This document shows positions 1 through 7,820 of a stretch of 8,891 nucleotides of DNA, piece after piece. The notes under the pieces are model-generated. The model saw nothing but the letters and a program-made list of their open reading frames with translations. It searched no databases and had not been told where the DNA came from. Each line of letters begins with the position of its first letter. Positions within the stretch are counted from its first letter, which is position 1. A program made the translations under genes and the position numbers. The stretch is from Gammaproteobacteria bacterium. GTDB lineage: Bacteria > Pseudomonadota > Gammaproteobacteria > QNFN01. The DNA lies in contig QNFN01000051.1 in NCBI GenBank assembly GCA_003645555.1, positions 1 through 8,891 of the forward strand. The letters run 5' to 3'.

Positions 1-50
1 CACCCACCTACCCCGCCCTACACCGACCTACACCGACCTACACCGACCCA
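1..50. repeat. 10-bp degenerate tandem repeat at the window edge
   Basis: Five consecutive 10-bp units run in exact register. Read on the plus strand they are CACCCACCTA, CCCCGCCCTA, CACCGACCTA, CACCGACCTA and CACCGACCCA. The third and fourth are identical and the others differ by one to three bases. On the minus strand the unit reads TAGGTCGGTG, so the array is G-rich there and carries a TAG stop in every reading frame, because the 10-bp period shifts frame with each unit. It is therefore non-coding on that strand. The array begins at the first base, so it may extend outside the window. Function is unknown; replication slippage is the simplest origin. Confidence 0.8.
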
Positions 51-102
51 CACATCCTTGCCGTCGTGACAGCCATCCTACCCGATGGGCGATGCCACGG
101 TT

Positions 103-119
103 CCAGAGATCGCCTCTGG
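103..119 (-). terminator. small hairpin just downstream of argJ, possible weak terminator
   Basis: CCAGAG at 103-108 and CTCTGG at 114-119 form a perfect 6-bp stem with a 5-base loop. It lies 9 bases beyond the argJ stop in the direction of argJ transcription. No U-tract would follow the stem in the transcript, so it does not meet the usual intrinsic terminator pattern. It could act as a 3'-end stabilising hairpin or be incidental. Confidence 0.25.
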
Positions 120-128
120 CCAGACCCG

Positions 129-1343
129 TCAGGTGCGGTACTCGGCATTGATGGTGACGTAGTCGTGCGACAGGTCGCAAGTCCAGAGGACCTCGCTGGC
201 CTGGCCACGGCCGAGATCAACACGGATGGTGATCTCGTCGCGGTCCATCACCCGCTGGCCGTCCTCTTCCCGGTAGCCAGGTGCACGACTGCCACCTTCG
301 ACGATGACGACCTCATCGAGCGCCACCATCACCTGTGCCAAATCGAAATCCTTGACTCCGGCCCGGCCAATGGCGGCCAGGATCCGCCCCCAGTTCGGGT
401 CCGAGGCAAAGAAAGCGGTCTTGACCAATGGCGAGTGGGCGATGGTCTCGGCAACACGCAGGCATTCGCCAGAATCAGCGCCGCCATCAACCCTGACGGT
501 GATGAACTTGGTTGCACCCTCGCCGTCACGCACGATCGCCTGTGCCAGTTCGGTACAGACCTCGGACAGTGCCGCGGTGAAAGTGGTACATGCATCGGCA
601 TCTTCGATAGCAATACCGCTCGCCCCGGTGGCCAGCAGCACGCAGGCGTCGTTGGTCGAAGTGTCGCCGTCGACACTGATCCGGTTGAACGAGGTAGCCA
701 TGGCCCGCTCAAGGGCGTTCTGCAGTGTCTCAACCGGGATGGTGGCATCGGTGGCGATGAACGCCAGCATGGTCGCCATATCGGGACGGATCATGCCGGC
801 GCCCTTGGCGATGCCGGTCACGGTCACCTGCTGACCGCCGATATCGACCGCCCGGCTCACTCCCTTGGGCAACGTGTCGGTGGTCATGATCGCCTCGGCT
901 GCTGCGGCCCAGCCGTCGCTGTCGAGCGCACTGCGCGCCGCAGGCAGCGCCGCGACCAGTTTCTGCACCGGCAACGGTTCACCGATGACGCCGGTAGAAA
1001 ACGGCAGCACCGCGGACTTGCGATCCCCGGAGGCCGCCGCTACCGCCCTGCAGCATGCTTCCGCGGCAGCCAGGCCATCCGGCCCGGTGCCGGCGTTGGC
1101 ATTGCCCGCGTTGACCAGCAGCCAGCGTGGTGATTCCGATGCCAGGTGGTCGCGTGCGACGGTCACCGGAGCGGCGCAGAAGGCGTTGCGCGTAAACACC
1201 GCGGCCACGCGCGTCTCTTCGGCGAGTTCGACCAGCAACAGGTCGTCTTGTTCGCCTTGGCGGCGCAGGCCGGCGCGGGCCGTACCGAGCCGCACGCCGG
1301 CAACGGATCGTAGCGGTGGCAGCGGGCCGAGACCGACCGCCAT
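129..1343 (-). CDS. argJ: ArgJ, bifunctional glutamate N-acetyltransferase / ornithine acetyltransferase
   Basis: Cytoplasmic enzyme of arginine biosynthesis. ArgJ moves the acetyl group from N-acetylornithine to glutamate, recycling it; bifunctional forms can also make N-acetylglutamate from acetyl-CoA. The 404-residue product is full length. It starts [20 protein letters not shown], typical of the family, and ends NAEYRT. The autocleavage site lies in [14 protein letters not shown] (residues 180-193), where the family cuts between Ala190 and Thr191 so that Thr191 becomes the N-terminal nucleophile of the beta chain. STGVIG at 116-121 matches the oxyanion-hole region, and GDTSTNDA at 226-233 and DPNWGR at 315-320 are also conserved. 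The ATG at 1341-1343 is preceded by GAGG with 7-base spacing. It lies 16 bp after secA, which suggests co-transcription. The sequence alone does not settle whether the enzyme is mono- or bifunctional. Confidence 0.96.
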   Translation of the reverse strand: MAVGLGPLPPLRSVAGVRLGTARAGLRRQGEQDDLLLVELAEETRVAAVFTRNAFCAAPVTVARDHLASESPRWLLVNAGNANAGTGPDGLAAAEACCRAVAAASGDRKSAVLPFSTGVIGEPLPVQKLVAALPAARSALDSDGWAAAAEAIMTTDTLPKGVSRAVDIGGQQVTVTGIAKGAGMIRPDMATMLAFIATDATIPVETLQNALERAMATSFNRISVDGDTSTNDACVLLATGASGIAIEDADACTTFTAALSEVCTELAQAIVRDGEGATKFITVRVDGGADSGECLRVAETIAHSPLVKTAFFASDPNWGRILAAIGRAGVKDFDLAQVMVALDEVVIVEGGSRAPGYREEDGQRVMDRDEITIRVDLGRGQASEVLWTCDLSHDYVTINAEYRT

Positions 1344-1350
1344 CAGCCTG

Positions 1351-1354
1351 CCTC
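1351..1354 (-). promoter_or_regulatory. argJ ribosome binding site in the secA-argJ gap
   Basis: On the minus strand GAGG sits 7 bases before the argJ ATG, inside the 16-bp gap after the secA stop. There is little room for a separate promoter here, so argJ is probably read from the secA transcript unless a promoter lies inside secA. Confidence 0.55.
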
Positions 1355-1359
1355 AGGCC

Positions 1360-4071
1360 TCACTTCAGTCGGCCGTGGCACTGCTTGTACTTTTTGCCCG
1401 ACCCACACGGGCAGGGCTCGTTGCGACCCACCTTGCGCCCTTCGCGTACGAACGGCATCTCCGGCACCCCCTCACCCTCGGGTACGTGACCGTCGTCGGG
1501 CAGTGCACTTGCCTCGGCGTGCTGGTACTGCATCGCTGGCGCGGTCTCGCGGCGTTTCTGCTCGACCGCCTCAACGTCGGTCTCGGCACGCACCTGCACC
1601 TTGGAGAGGATGCCAATGACCTCATTATTGAAGTTGTGCAGCAGCGCGGTGAACATCTCGAACGCCTCGCGCTTGTACTCCTGCTTCGGGTTCTTCTGCG
1701 CATAGCCACGCAGGTGGATGCCCTGACGCAGGTAGTCCATGGCCGCGAGATGGTCCTTCCACTGCGAGTCGAGGACCTGCAGCATCACCGCCTTCTCGAA
1801 CTGACGCATCACCCCGGCACCCGCCTGTTCTTCCTTGGTGCGGTAGTCGGCGACGACGCTGTCGAGAATCCGCCTGCGTAGCGTCTCCTCATGCAGTTCC
1901 GAATCGTCATCAAGCCATTGCTGGATGTCGAGGTGCAGCGCGTATTCGGACTCGAGTGCCTTGCTCAACCCCGGCACGTCCCACAACTCCTCGAGGCTCT
2001 GCGGTGGGATGTACTGGTCGATCTGCTCGTCGATCACGTCGGCACGCAAATCATCGATAGTCTCGGCGATGTCGCTCTCGGAGAGCAGTTCATCGCGCAA
2101 CTCGTAGATCTTCTGCCGCTGGTCGTTGGCGACGTCGTCGTAGTCGAGCAACTGCTTGCGGATGTCGAAGTTGTGACCTTCGACCTTGCGCTGGGCATTC
2201 TCGATCGCCTTGGTCACCCATGGGTGCTCGATCGCCTCGCCCTCCTCCATGCCCAGCTTCTGCATCAGCCCGGAGACCCGCTCCGAGGCGAAGATACGCA
2301 TCAGGTTGTCTTCGAGCGAGAGATAGAAGCGGGTCGACCCGGGATCGCCCTGGCGACCCGAACGACCACGCAACTGGTTGTCGATACGTCGTGACTCGTG
2401 ACGCTCGGTACCCACCACGTGGAGACCGCCAGCGGCGATCACCTGCTCGTGGCGAGATTTCCACGCCTCGCGCAGCGCTGAGCGAGCGGCATCGTCGGCA
2501 TCCTCGCCAAGTTCACTCAACTCGACCTCGAGATTGCCACCAAGCACGATGTCGGTGCCGCGTCCGGCCATGTTGGTGGCGATGGTCACCGCACCCGGAC
2601 TCCCGGCCTGAGCGACAATCTGCGCCTCGCGCTCGTGCTGCTTGGCGTTCAGCACCTCGTGCGGAATCGAGAACTTCTTCAACTGCTTGGACAGGTACTC
2701 GGAAGTCTCGATGGCGACGGTGCCGACCAGGGCCGGTTGGCCACGCTCATAGCAATCACGGATACCCTCGACAATGGCATCGAATTTCTCACTCTGGGTC
2801 AGGTAGACCAGGTCACCGCTGTCATCGCGAACCATCGGCTGGTGGGTCGGGATCACCACCACCTCGAGAGCGTAGATCGTCTGGAACTCGAACGCCTCGG
2901 TGTCGGCGGTGCCGGTCATGCCGGCCAGCTTGTCGTAGAGGCGAAAGTAGTTCTGGAAGGTAATCGAGGCCAGCGTCTGGTTCTCGTTCTGGATGCGCAG
3001 CCCTTCCTTCGCCTCGACCGCCTGGTGCAGGCCACCCGACCAGCGCCGCCCCAACAGCGTGCGCCCGGTGAACTCGTCGACGATCACCACCTGGCCGTCC
3101 TGGATGATGTACTCGACGTCGCGCTGAAACAACGCGTAGGCACGGATCGATGCATTGATGAAATGCATCAGCTGGATGTTCGCCGCATCGTAGAGACTCT
3201 CACCCTCGGGCAGCAGGCCGGTTTCGGTCAGCAGGTCCTCGACGCGCTGATGGCCATCCTCGGTGAGGTAGATCTGTTTGCCCTTCTCATCGACGGTGTA
3301 GTCGCCGGGACCCTCCTCACCTTCGACCCGGGTCAGCTTGGGGACCAGCTCGTTGATACGGTGGTAAAGGTCAGCATTGTCCTCGGCTGGACCGGAGATG
3401 ATCAGCGGCGTACGTGCCTCGTCGATCAGGATCGAGTCAACCTCATCGACGATGGCGTAGAACAACGGCCGCTGCATCTTGTCGGCCTCGGCGAAGGCCA
3501 TATTGTCACGCAGGTAGTCGAATCCGAATTCGTTGTTGGTGCCATAAGTGATATCGGCGGCATAAGCAGCGCGCTTGGTCTCCGCATCCTGGCCGGGGAC
3601 GACGACGCCGACGCTCATGCCGAGAAACTCGTAAATGTGTCCCATCCAGGCCGCGTCGCGTCGTGCCAGGTAATCGTTGACGGTGACCACGTGCGCGCCG
3701 TTGCCCGCCAGGGCATTCAGGTAGATCGGCAGCGTCGCCACCAGGGTCTTGCCCTCGCCGGTGCGCATCTCGGTGATGCGCCCCTGGTGCAACACCATGC
3801 CACCGAGCAACTGGACATCAAAGTGGCGCATCTCGAGCACCCGGCGGCCCGCCTCGCGCACCACCGCGAACGCTTCCGGCAACAGGTCATCGAGTGTCGC
3901 CCCATCGGCGACCCGGGTACGAAACTCGTCGGTCTTGGCCCGCAGCGACGCATCGCTGAACTGGGCCAACTCCTCCTCGAGGGCGTTGACCTGGACAACC
4001 ACCTTGCCCAAATTTCGCAGCAGCCTTTCGTTGCGGCTGCCGAATACCTTGCTTAAGACTTTGCCAATCAT
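1360..4071 (-). CDS. secA: SecA, preprotein translocase ATPase
   Basis: SecA is the ATP-driven motor that pushes unfolded preproteins through the SecYEG channel. The product is 903 residues, close to the E. coli length of about 901. It carries Walker A MRTGEGKT at 102-109, Walker B with DEVD at 209-212 followed by [12 protein letters not shown], then [26 protein letters not shown] and the second helicase domain block ending [20 protein letters not shown]. The scaffold and wing regions follow, then an acidic linker and the C-terminal zinc motif [13 protein letters not shown] (Cys887, Cys889, Cys898, His899), which in the family binds SecB and phospholipid. I chose the ATG at 4069-4071 because [14 protein letters not shown] is the family N-terminus. 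The frame stays open to a TTG at 4125, but those extra 18 residues do not look like SecA. No clear Shine-Dalgarno precedes the chosen ATG. All motifs are intact. The upstream neighbour is the M23 gene, with argJ 16 bp downstream. Confidence 0.98.
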   Translation of the reverse strand: MIGKVLSKVFGSRNERLLRNLGKVVVQVNALEEELAQFSDASLRAKTDEFRTRVADGATLDDLLPEAFAVVREAGRRVLEMRHFDVQLLGGMVLHQGRITEMRTGEGKTLVATLPIYLNALAGNGAHVVTVNDYLARRDAAWMGHIYEFLGMSVGVVVPGQDAETKRAAYAADITYGTNNEFGFDYLRDNMAFAEADKMQRPLFYAIVDEVDSILIDEARTPLIISGPAEDNADLYHRINELVPKLTRVEGEEGPGDYTVDEKGKQIYLTEDGHQRVEDLLTETGLLPEGESLYDAANIQLMHFINASIRAYALFQRDVEYIIQDGQVVIVDEFTGRTLLGRRWSGGLHQAVEAKEGLRIQNENQTLASITFQNYFRLYDKLAGMTGTADTEAFEFQTIYALEVVVIPTHQPMVRDDSGDLVYLTQSEKFDAIVEGIRDCYERGQPALVGTVAIETSEYLSKQLKKFSIPHEVLNAKQHEREAQIVAQAGSPGAVTIATNMAGRGTDIVLGGNLEVELSELGEDADDAARSALREAWKSRHEQVIAAGGLHVVGTERHESRRIDNQLRGRSGRQGDPGSTRFYLSLEDNLMRIFASERVSGLMQKLGMEEGEAIEHPWVTKAIENAQRKVEGHNFDIRKQLLDYDDVANDQRQKIYELRDELLSESDIAETIDDLRADVIDEQIDQYIPPQSLEELWDVPGLSKALESEYALHLDIQQWLDDDSELHEETLRRRILDSVVADYRTKEEQAGAGVMRQFEKAVMLQVLDSQWKDHLAAMDYLRQGIHLRGYAQKNPKQEYKREAFEMFTALLHNFNNEVIGILSKVQVRAETDVEAVEQKRRETAPAMQYQHAEASALPDDGHVPEGEGVPEMPFVREGRKVGRNEPCPCGSGKKYKQCHGRLK

Positions 4072-4164
4072 CGATTCAGTTCGCTGGAGAGCAGAAACGG
4101 ACACGCGGGCCAGGTGGCCGCGCAATGGAGGAATCCCTGGTCAAGTCAGGAACGGGGTCAGAAA

Positions 4165-4180
4165 TTCCGCAAAAGCGGAA
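4165..4180. repeat. perfect hairpin in the M23-secA spacer, REP-like or terminator-like
   Basis: TTCCGC at 4165-4170 and GCGGAA at 4175-4180 form a perfect 6-bp stem with an AAAA loop (UUUU in the minus-strand transcript). In minus-strand reading the stem is followed by TTTCTGACCCC, too short a T-run for a confident intrinsic terminator. It lies 25 to 40 bases past the M23 stop and about 95 bases before the secA start. On the plus strand it is preceded by GGGGTCAGAAA, a string I associate with short REP-like intergenic repeats. It may therefore separate the two genes, attenuate read-through, or be a repeat remnant. Confidence 0.45.
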
Positions 4181-4204
4181 GTGTGGCCGAGACCACCGTC
4201 GAAT

Positions 4205-5131
4205 TCAACGGGCGGCCCGGATATAGCTCATCGGGTTGACGGCCAGGCCGTCACGGAGAACCTCGAAGTGGACGTGGGTACCGGTCGAACGGCCGCTGCT
4301 GCCCATCAGGGCGATCGATTGGCCCTTCTCGACGGTCTTGCCCACCTTGACCAGGTTCTTCTTGTTGTGGGCGTAGCGGGTCACGTAACCGTTGCCATGG
4401 TCGAGTTCGACCATGCGCCCGAAGCCGCTCCGTCGACCTGACCAGGTGACCACACCCGAGGCGACCGCAATGATCTCGCTGCCTGAGCGGCCGGCGAAAT
4501 CGACACCTTGATGGCGGTCACGCTTGCCGGTGAACGGATCGGTGCGGCGACCGAAGCGGGACGAGATCCAGCCCTCCTTGATCGGTCGCCCACTGGGTTC
4601 GATCCGCCACGCCAGGCTGCGGTTGAGCATGAATTCCTCGAGCAGGGTCAGTTTCTGCTCACGGTCGCCGAGGCGAACGAGCAGTGCATCCATGGCCCTT
4701 TCGATATCGGGTGAAGCTGCGGCACGAGGTGCATCGCCACTCTCCGGGCCACCGCGGGCCGGCGACTCGCTGAAATCGAATTCGCCTGGATCGAGTTCGG
4801 CCATCACGGTCAGGCGCTCGCCCAAGGCATCGAGACGAATGACGTGGGCCTGCAGTTCACCCAGCCGCAGGGCCAGGGCATTGAGATGGTGGTCGACATT
4901 ACGGCGGGCCGCGACCGCTTCGAGCTCACGCAACTCCTCGGCAGTCCGGGTGCGTTCAGCTGCAGCGGCGAGATCGGGTCGTGCGGCGTCACGGCCATAG
5001 AGATAGCCGGCATGGAACAGCCCGGTCGACAACAACACACCGAGCAGCAGCCCGGCATACAGGGGCCAGCGGCGCCCGATGTCGAGGACCCGTGCCGTAG
5101 CCGCGTTCTTGGTCAGCAGGATGATCTGCAT
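4205..5131 (-). CDS. Membrane-anchored M23 family metallopeptidase (peptidoglycan endopeptidase)
   Basis: The 308-residue product is predicted to be anchored in the inner membrane with its catalytic domain in the periplasm. A short basic N-terminus is followed by one hydrophobic segment (about residues 23-46), an Ala/Glu/Arg-rich helical, probably coiled-coil region (about 55-112), an acidic Gly/Pro-rich linker (about 113-140), a second helix (about 143-170) and a C-terminal LytM/M23 domain (about 180-305). The active site is complete: HQGVD gives His207 and Asp211, RYAH gives His255, and THVHFE gives His286 and His288. In the family, the equivalents of His207, Asp211 and His288 bind zinc and the other two histidines assist catalysis. 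It should therefore be a working endopeptidase that cuts peptide cross-links, unlike EnvC or NlpD, which lack these residues. No strong ribosome binding site is visible before the ATG at 5129-5131. A homologue sits between dciA and secA in Pseudomonas. I assign no gene symbol. Confidence 0.93.
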   Translation of the reverse strand: MQIILLTKNAATARVLDIGRRWPLYAGLLLGVLLSTGLFHAGYLYGRDAARPDLAAAAERTRTAEELRELEAVAARRNVDHHLNALALRLGELQAHVIRLDALGERLTVMAELDPGEFDFSESPARGGPESGDAPRAAASPDIERAMDALLVRLGDREQKLTLLEEFMLNRSLAWRIEPSGRPIKEGWISSRFGRRTDPFTGKRDRHQGVDFAGRSGSEIIAVASGVVTWSGRRSGFGRMVELDHGNGYVTRYAHNKKNLVKVGKTVEKGQSIALMGSSGRSTGTHVHFEVLRDGLAVNPMSYIRAAR

Positions 5132-5140
5132 ACGTCGTAC

Positions 5141-5169
5141 TTGTCGTTGTTCCCGGGGCTCGCTACGAT
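5141..5169 (+). promoter_or_regulatory. candidate sigma70-type promoter for dciA
   Basis: TTGTCG at 5141-5146 and TACGAT at 5164-5169 are separated by exactly 17 bases, and each matches 4 of 6 consensus positions. This would start transcription near 5176, about 23 bases before the dciA ATG. The -10 lies inside a GGGGC-N10-GCCCC inverted repeat (5155-5174). It is the only plausible dciA promoter in the 67-bp divergent spacer. I found no convincing matching promoter for the M23 gene on the other strand. Confidence 0.45.
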
Positions 5170-5198
5170 GCCCCTGTCATTCGCCGTCCGGATTCCCG

Positions 5199-5651
5199 AT
5201 GGTGTCCCGTCCAACCCCAGTCAATTCTGTCCTGCGCGAGCACCTGCAGACGCTCACCGAGGCAGCCCGCCTGCATGACCGGGCCACTGACCTGGTCCGC
5301 TCGGCCCTGCCCGCCGACCTGGCTGACCACTGCCGCGGCGCCGTGGTCTCGGCAGATGAGGTGACGCTCTACGTCGACTCCCCTGCATGGGCCACGCGCC
5401 TGCGCTATCTGGCCCCGTCCCTGCTGCTTCAACTCGCCGCTGCCGATATCGGCGTCCGCCATTGTCGCATCAGGGTGCTGCCCTCGGGCGACCGTACCGA
5501 AGTTGTACGACCACCGTCGCCACCGTTGCCGGTCACCGCAGCCACGGCCGCGGCAATCGATAGTGCGGCTGCGACCGCCGAACCATCTGACCTGGCCGCA
5601 GCTCTGCGCCGGCTGGCCCGGACCCTCGCCCGCCGTCAGCCGACGGCGTAG
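5199..5651 (+). CDS. dciA: DciA, DUF721 family replicative helicase operator
   Basis: DUF721/DciA proteins load or assist the replicative helicase DnaB at the start of DNA replication in bacteria that lack the phage-derived DnaC or DnaI loaders. The 150-residue product has an N-terminal helical part (about 8-47), then the conserved block [19 protein letters not shown] (residues 55-73, with Trp64) typical of the KH-like domain, a beta segment around 84-95, and a low-complexity Pro/Ala tail (about 104-133) ending in a short Arg-rich helix. The ATG at 5199-5201 fits the family N-terminus and is preceded by a weak GGA at 6-base spacing. An in-frame ATG at 5079 would add 40 unlikely Cys/Arg-rich residues overlapping the M23 gene. 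This is the only plus-strand gene in the window. It diverges from M23 and converges on lpxC, and the last 16 bp of each gene overlap. The position next to lpxC, M23 and secA matches the Pseudomonas dciA locus and supports the name. Confidence 0.82.
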   Translation: MVSRPTPVNSVLREHLQTLTEAARLHDRATDLVRSALPADLADHCRGAVVSADEVTLYVDSPAWATRLRYLAPSLLLQLAAADIGVRHCRIRVLPSGDRTEVVRPPSPPLPVTAATAAAIDSAAATAEPSDLAAALRRLARTLARRQPTA

Positions 5652-6550
5652 GCCGGGCGGCTGTAAGAGATCGGCAGGCTCTCGATATCCTCGTAGGTCA
5701 CCAGTTCCCATGCCTCGGCATCGGCCACCAGCGCCCGTAGCAACCGGTTATTCAGCGCATGCCCCGACTTGTGCCCACTGAAGGCACCGATCAGGCTGCG
5801 CCCAAGCAGGTAGAGGTCGCCAATCGCATCAAGAATCCTGTGCTTGGCGCACTCGCCCTCGTAGCGCAAACCGTCTTCGTTGAGCACCCGGTACTCGTCG
5901 ACAACGACCGCGTTGTCGAGGCTGCCGCCAAGGGCCAGCTTGTTCTGACGCAGCACTTCGACGTCACGCATGAACCCGAAGGTGCGTGCACGGCTCACTT
6001 CCTTGACGAACGAGATGGTCGAGAAGTCCATCGTCGTCTGCTGCGACCGCTCCTTGAATACCGGATGGTCGAAATCGATCGAGAATGAGACCTTGAAGCC
6101 CTCGAACGGTTCGAATCGGGCCCACTTGTCACCATCCTCGACTCGCACCGGCTTACGGATGCGGATGAACTGTTTTGGCGCGTTCTGCTCCTCGATACCC
6201 GCGGACTGCAGCAGGAAAACGAAGGGGCCCGCGCTGCCGTCCATGATCGGCACCTCGGGGGCGCTGACATCGACGCAGGCATTGTCGATACCGAGCCCGG
6301 CCATCGCTGACAACAGGTGCTCGACGGTCGATACGCGAACGCCGCCCTGGACCAGAGTCGTCGACAACACCGTGTCACCGACATTGTGCGGGTCGGCACG
6401 GATCTCGACCGCCGGGTCGAGGTCCACACGACGGAACACAATGCCCGTGTCAGGCGCCGCCGGGCGCAGCGTCAGATAGACCTTCTCACCCGTGTGTAGG
6501 CCAACCCCGGTCGCCCGAATGGCGTTCTTGAGAGTCCGTTGCTTGATCAT
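5636..6550 (-). CDS. lpxC: LpxC, UDP-3-O-acyl-N-acetylglucosamine deacetylase
   Basis: Cytosolic zinc amidase that removes the acetyl group from UDP-3-O-acyl-GlcNAc, the committed step of lipid A synthesis. The 304-residue product is full length. The chosen ATG at 6548-6550 gives [20 protein letters not shown], the canonical start; a longer start at 6589 would add 13 residues without family support. Zinc ligands are His78 (in VEHLLSA), His237 and Asp241 (in [10 protein letters not shown]). The catalytic Glu77 and His264 (in SGHALNN) are present, as are the [10 protein letters not shown] and RTFGFM segments. GGGG lies only 2 bases before the ATG, too close for an ideal ribosome binding site. 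The gene follows ftsZ, as in other gammaproteobacteria. The C-terminus, ending YAVG, overlaps the end of dciA on the opposite strand. In enterobacteria LpxC level is set by FtsH proteolysis acting on the C-terminus; whether that holds here cannot be read from the sequence. Confidence 0.97.
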   Translation of the reverse strand: MIKQRTLKNAIRATGVGLHTGEKVYLTLRPAAPDTGIVFRRVDLDPAVEIRADPHNVGDTVLSTTLVQGGVRVSTVEHLLSAMAGLGIDNACVDVSAPEVPIMDGSAGPFVFLLQSAGIEEQNAPKQFIRIRKPVRVEDGDKWARFEPFEGFKVSFSIDFDHPVFKERSQQTTMDFSTISFVKEVSRARTFGFMRDVEVLRQNKLALGGSLDNAVVVDEYRVLNEDGLRYEGECAKHRILDAIGDLYLLGRSLIGAFSGHKSGHALNNRLLRALVADAEAWELVTYEDIESLPISYSRPAYAVG

Positions 6551-6601
6551 GTCCCCAAATGCCAATGTGAATGCAACCACCTTGGTCACATAAACGGTGG
6601 C

Positions 6602-6631
6602 ATGCTAGCACAGAATCACCGTGCTTCCCAA
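6602..6631 (-). promoter_or_regulatory. candidate extended -10 promoter for lpxC
   Basis: On the minus strand TTGGGA (rc of 6626-6631) and TAGCAT (rc of 6602-6607) are separated by 18 bases. TGC directly precedes the -10, giving an extended -10 (TGCTAGCAT). Each hexamer matches 4 of 6 consensus positions. Transcription would start about 45 bases before the lpxC ATG, giving lpxC its own promoter separate from ftsZ. The -35 overlaps a perfect inverted repeat at 6621-6635. Confidence 0.45.
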
Positions 6632-6635
6632 GCAC
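6621..6635. repeat. perfect inverted repeat in the ftsZ-lpxC spacer
   Basis: GTGCTT and AAGCAC flank a 3-base CCC centre, giving a perfect 6-bp dyad 27 bases beyond the ftsZ stop. It overlaps the proposed lpxC -35. In minus-strand RNA it could form a tight hairpin, but no U-run follows it, so a standard intrinsic terminator is unlikely. It could be an operator or a transcript 3'-end hairpin. Confidence 0.4.
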
Positions 6636-6662
6636 TTACAAGACCCTCAAACCCTGCTGAAA

Positions 6663-7814
6663 TCAGTCCGCCTGCTTGCGCAGGAACGCCGGAATGTCCA
6701 GGTATTCGTAGTCCATCGCCGGCGCTGCGCTGCCCTCCGACATCGGCGGTGCGGGCCGGTTGCGGATGGCGGTTGGCTTGTCCAATTCAGCATAATCGAC
6801 CTCTCCGGTCGAGGCCTTGCGCACGATCTCGACCTTCGGCTGCATCTGCTTGGCCTGACTGGCACCGAGTCCGGTAGCGACCACGGTAACCCGCAGTTCG
6901 GCTTCCATCTCCATGTCGATAACCGTGCCGACCACCACCGTCGCATCGTCGGAGGAGAACTCCTTGACCGTGTTCCCGACCTCCTCAAACTCACCAATCG
7001 CCATGTCCGGGCCAGCCGTGATGTTGACCAGGATGCCACGCGCCCCGGCGAGGTCGATGTTGTCCAGGAGCGGACTGCGAATCGCCGCTTCGGCGGCCTC
7101 GCGGGCACGCGTTTCCCCGGACGCGGTTCCCGACCCCATCATCGCCATGCCCATCTCCGACATCACGGTGCGCACGTCGGCGAAGTCGACGTTGATCAGG
7201 CCCGGCCGGGTGATCAGCTCGGCAATACCCTGGACCGCGCCCTGGAGCACGTTGTTCGCCTCGCAGAAGGCGTTGAGCAGCGTCATCTGGGGACCGAGCA
7301 CCTCCTGCAGGCGGGCGTTGGGGATGGTGATCAGCGAATCGACGTGCTCGGAGAGCTCGCGGATACCTTGGTCGGCAACATTCATACGCCGGTTGCCTTC
7401 GAAACCGAATGGCTTGGTCACCACGGCGACCGCCAAAATGCCAAGTTCGCGTGCCACCTGGGCAATCACCGGTGCCGCGCCGGTCCCGGTGCCGCCACCC
7501 ATGCCGGCGGTAATGAAAACCATGTCGGCGCCGGTGAGCGCCTCCAGGATCCGGTCACGATCCTCGAGCGCCGCCTGGCGCCCAAGATCTGGATTAGCGC
7601 CGGCGCCAAGCCCCTTGGTGATGTTGCCACCGAGTTGCAGCACGCTGCAGGCGTGGGTGTTCTTCAGCGCCTGGGCATCGGTGTTGGCGCAGATGAACTC
7701 AACACCCTCGATACTGGCCTGGACCATGTGATTGACGGCGTTGCCACCACCGCCACCGACACCGATTACCTTGATCACCGCGCTCTGCGGATAGGTTTCC
7801 ATCAGTTCAAACAT
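6663..7814 (-). CDS. ftsZ: FtsZ, tubulin-like cell division GTPase
   Basis: FtsZ polymerises with GTP into the Z-ring at midcell and recruits the divisome. The 383-residue product has the expected layout: nucleotide-binding N-terminal domain with VIGVGGGGGNAVNHM (residues 16-30), tubulin signature GGGTGTG at 106-112, the T7 synergy loop NVDFADV at 208-214 that completes GTP hydrolysis in the adjacent subunit, a C-terminal domain to about 315, a linker of roughly 50 residues, and the conserved tail DYEYLDIPAFLRKQAD (368-383) that binds FtsA and ZipA. The ATG at 7812-7814 gives the family start MFELMETYPQ and has a strong GGAGGT six bases upstream. The frame stays open to a GTG at 7871, but the extra 19 residues are Gly/Glu/Pro-rich and come partly from a tandem duplication. 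ftsA lies 112 bp upstream and lpxC downstream. Confidence 0.98.
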   Translation of the reverse strand: MFELMETYPQSAVIKVIGVGGGGGNAVNHMVQASIEGVEFICANTDAQALKNTHACSVLQLGGNITKGLGAGANPDLGRQAALEDRDRILEALTGADMVFITAGMGGGTGTGAAPVIAQVARELGILAVAVVTKPFGFEGNRRMNVADQGIRELSEHVDSLITIPNARLQEVLGPQMTLLNAFCEANNVLQGAVQGIAELITRPGLINVDFADVRTVMSEMGMAMMGSGTASGETRAREAAEAAIRSPLLDNIDLAGARGILVNITAGPDMAIGEFEEVGNTVKEFSSDDATVVVGTVIDMEMEAELRVTVVATGLGASQAKQMQPKVEIVRKASTGEVDYAELDKPTAIRNRPAPPMSEGSAAPAMDYEYLDIPAFLRKQAD

Positions 7815-7820
7815 ACGTGT

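Noticed and set aside
66..1133. 355-codon plus-strand open frame opposite argJ
   Set aside because: It lies wholly within or against the clear argJ gene. Its product shows no recognisable domain and has the Arg/Gly/His-rich make-up of a GC-driven antisense shadow.
2635..4056. 473-codon plus-strand open frame opposite secA
   Set aside because: secA is intact with all motifs on the other strand. The open antisense frame reflects third-position GC bias, and I see no ribosome binding site or domain.
4072..4125. N-terminal extension of SecA from a TTG at 4125
   Set aside because: The extra 18 residues do not resemble SecA, there is no ribosome binding site before the TTG, and [14 protein letters not shown] is the family start.
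4115..4150. TTGACC on the minus strand as a secA -35 box
   Set aside because: No acceptable -10 hexamer occurs at 15-19 bases; the sequence there is GC-rich.
5079..5198. 40-residue N-terminal extension of DciA
   Set aside because: It would overlap the start of the M23 gene on the other strand, cover the spacer, and give a Cys/Arg-rich segment unlike the family.
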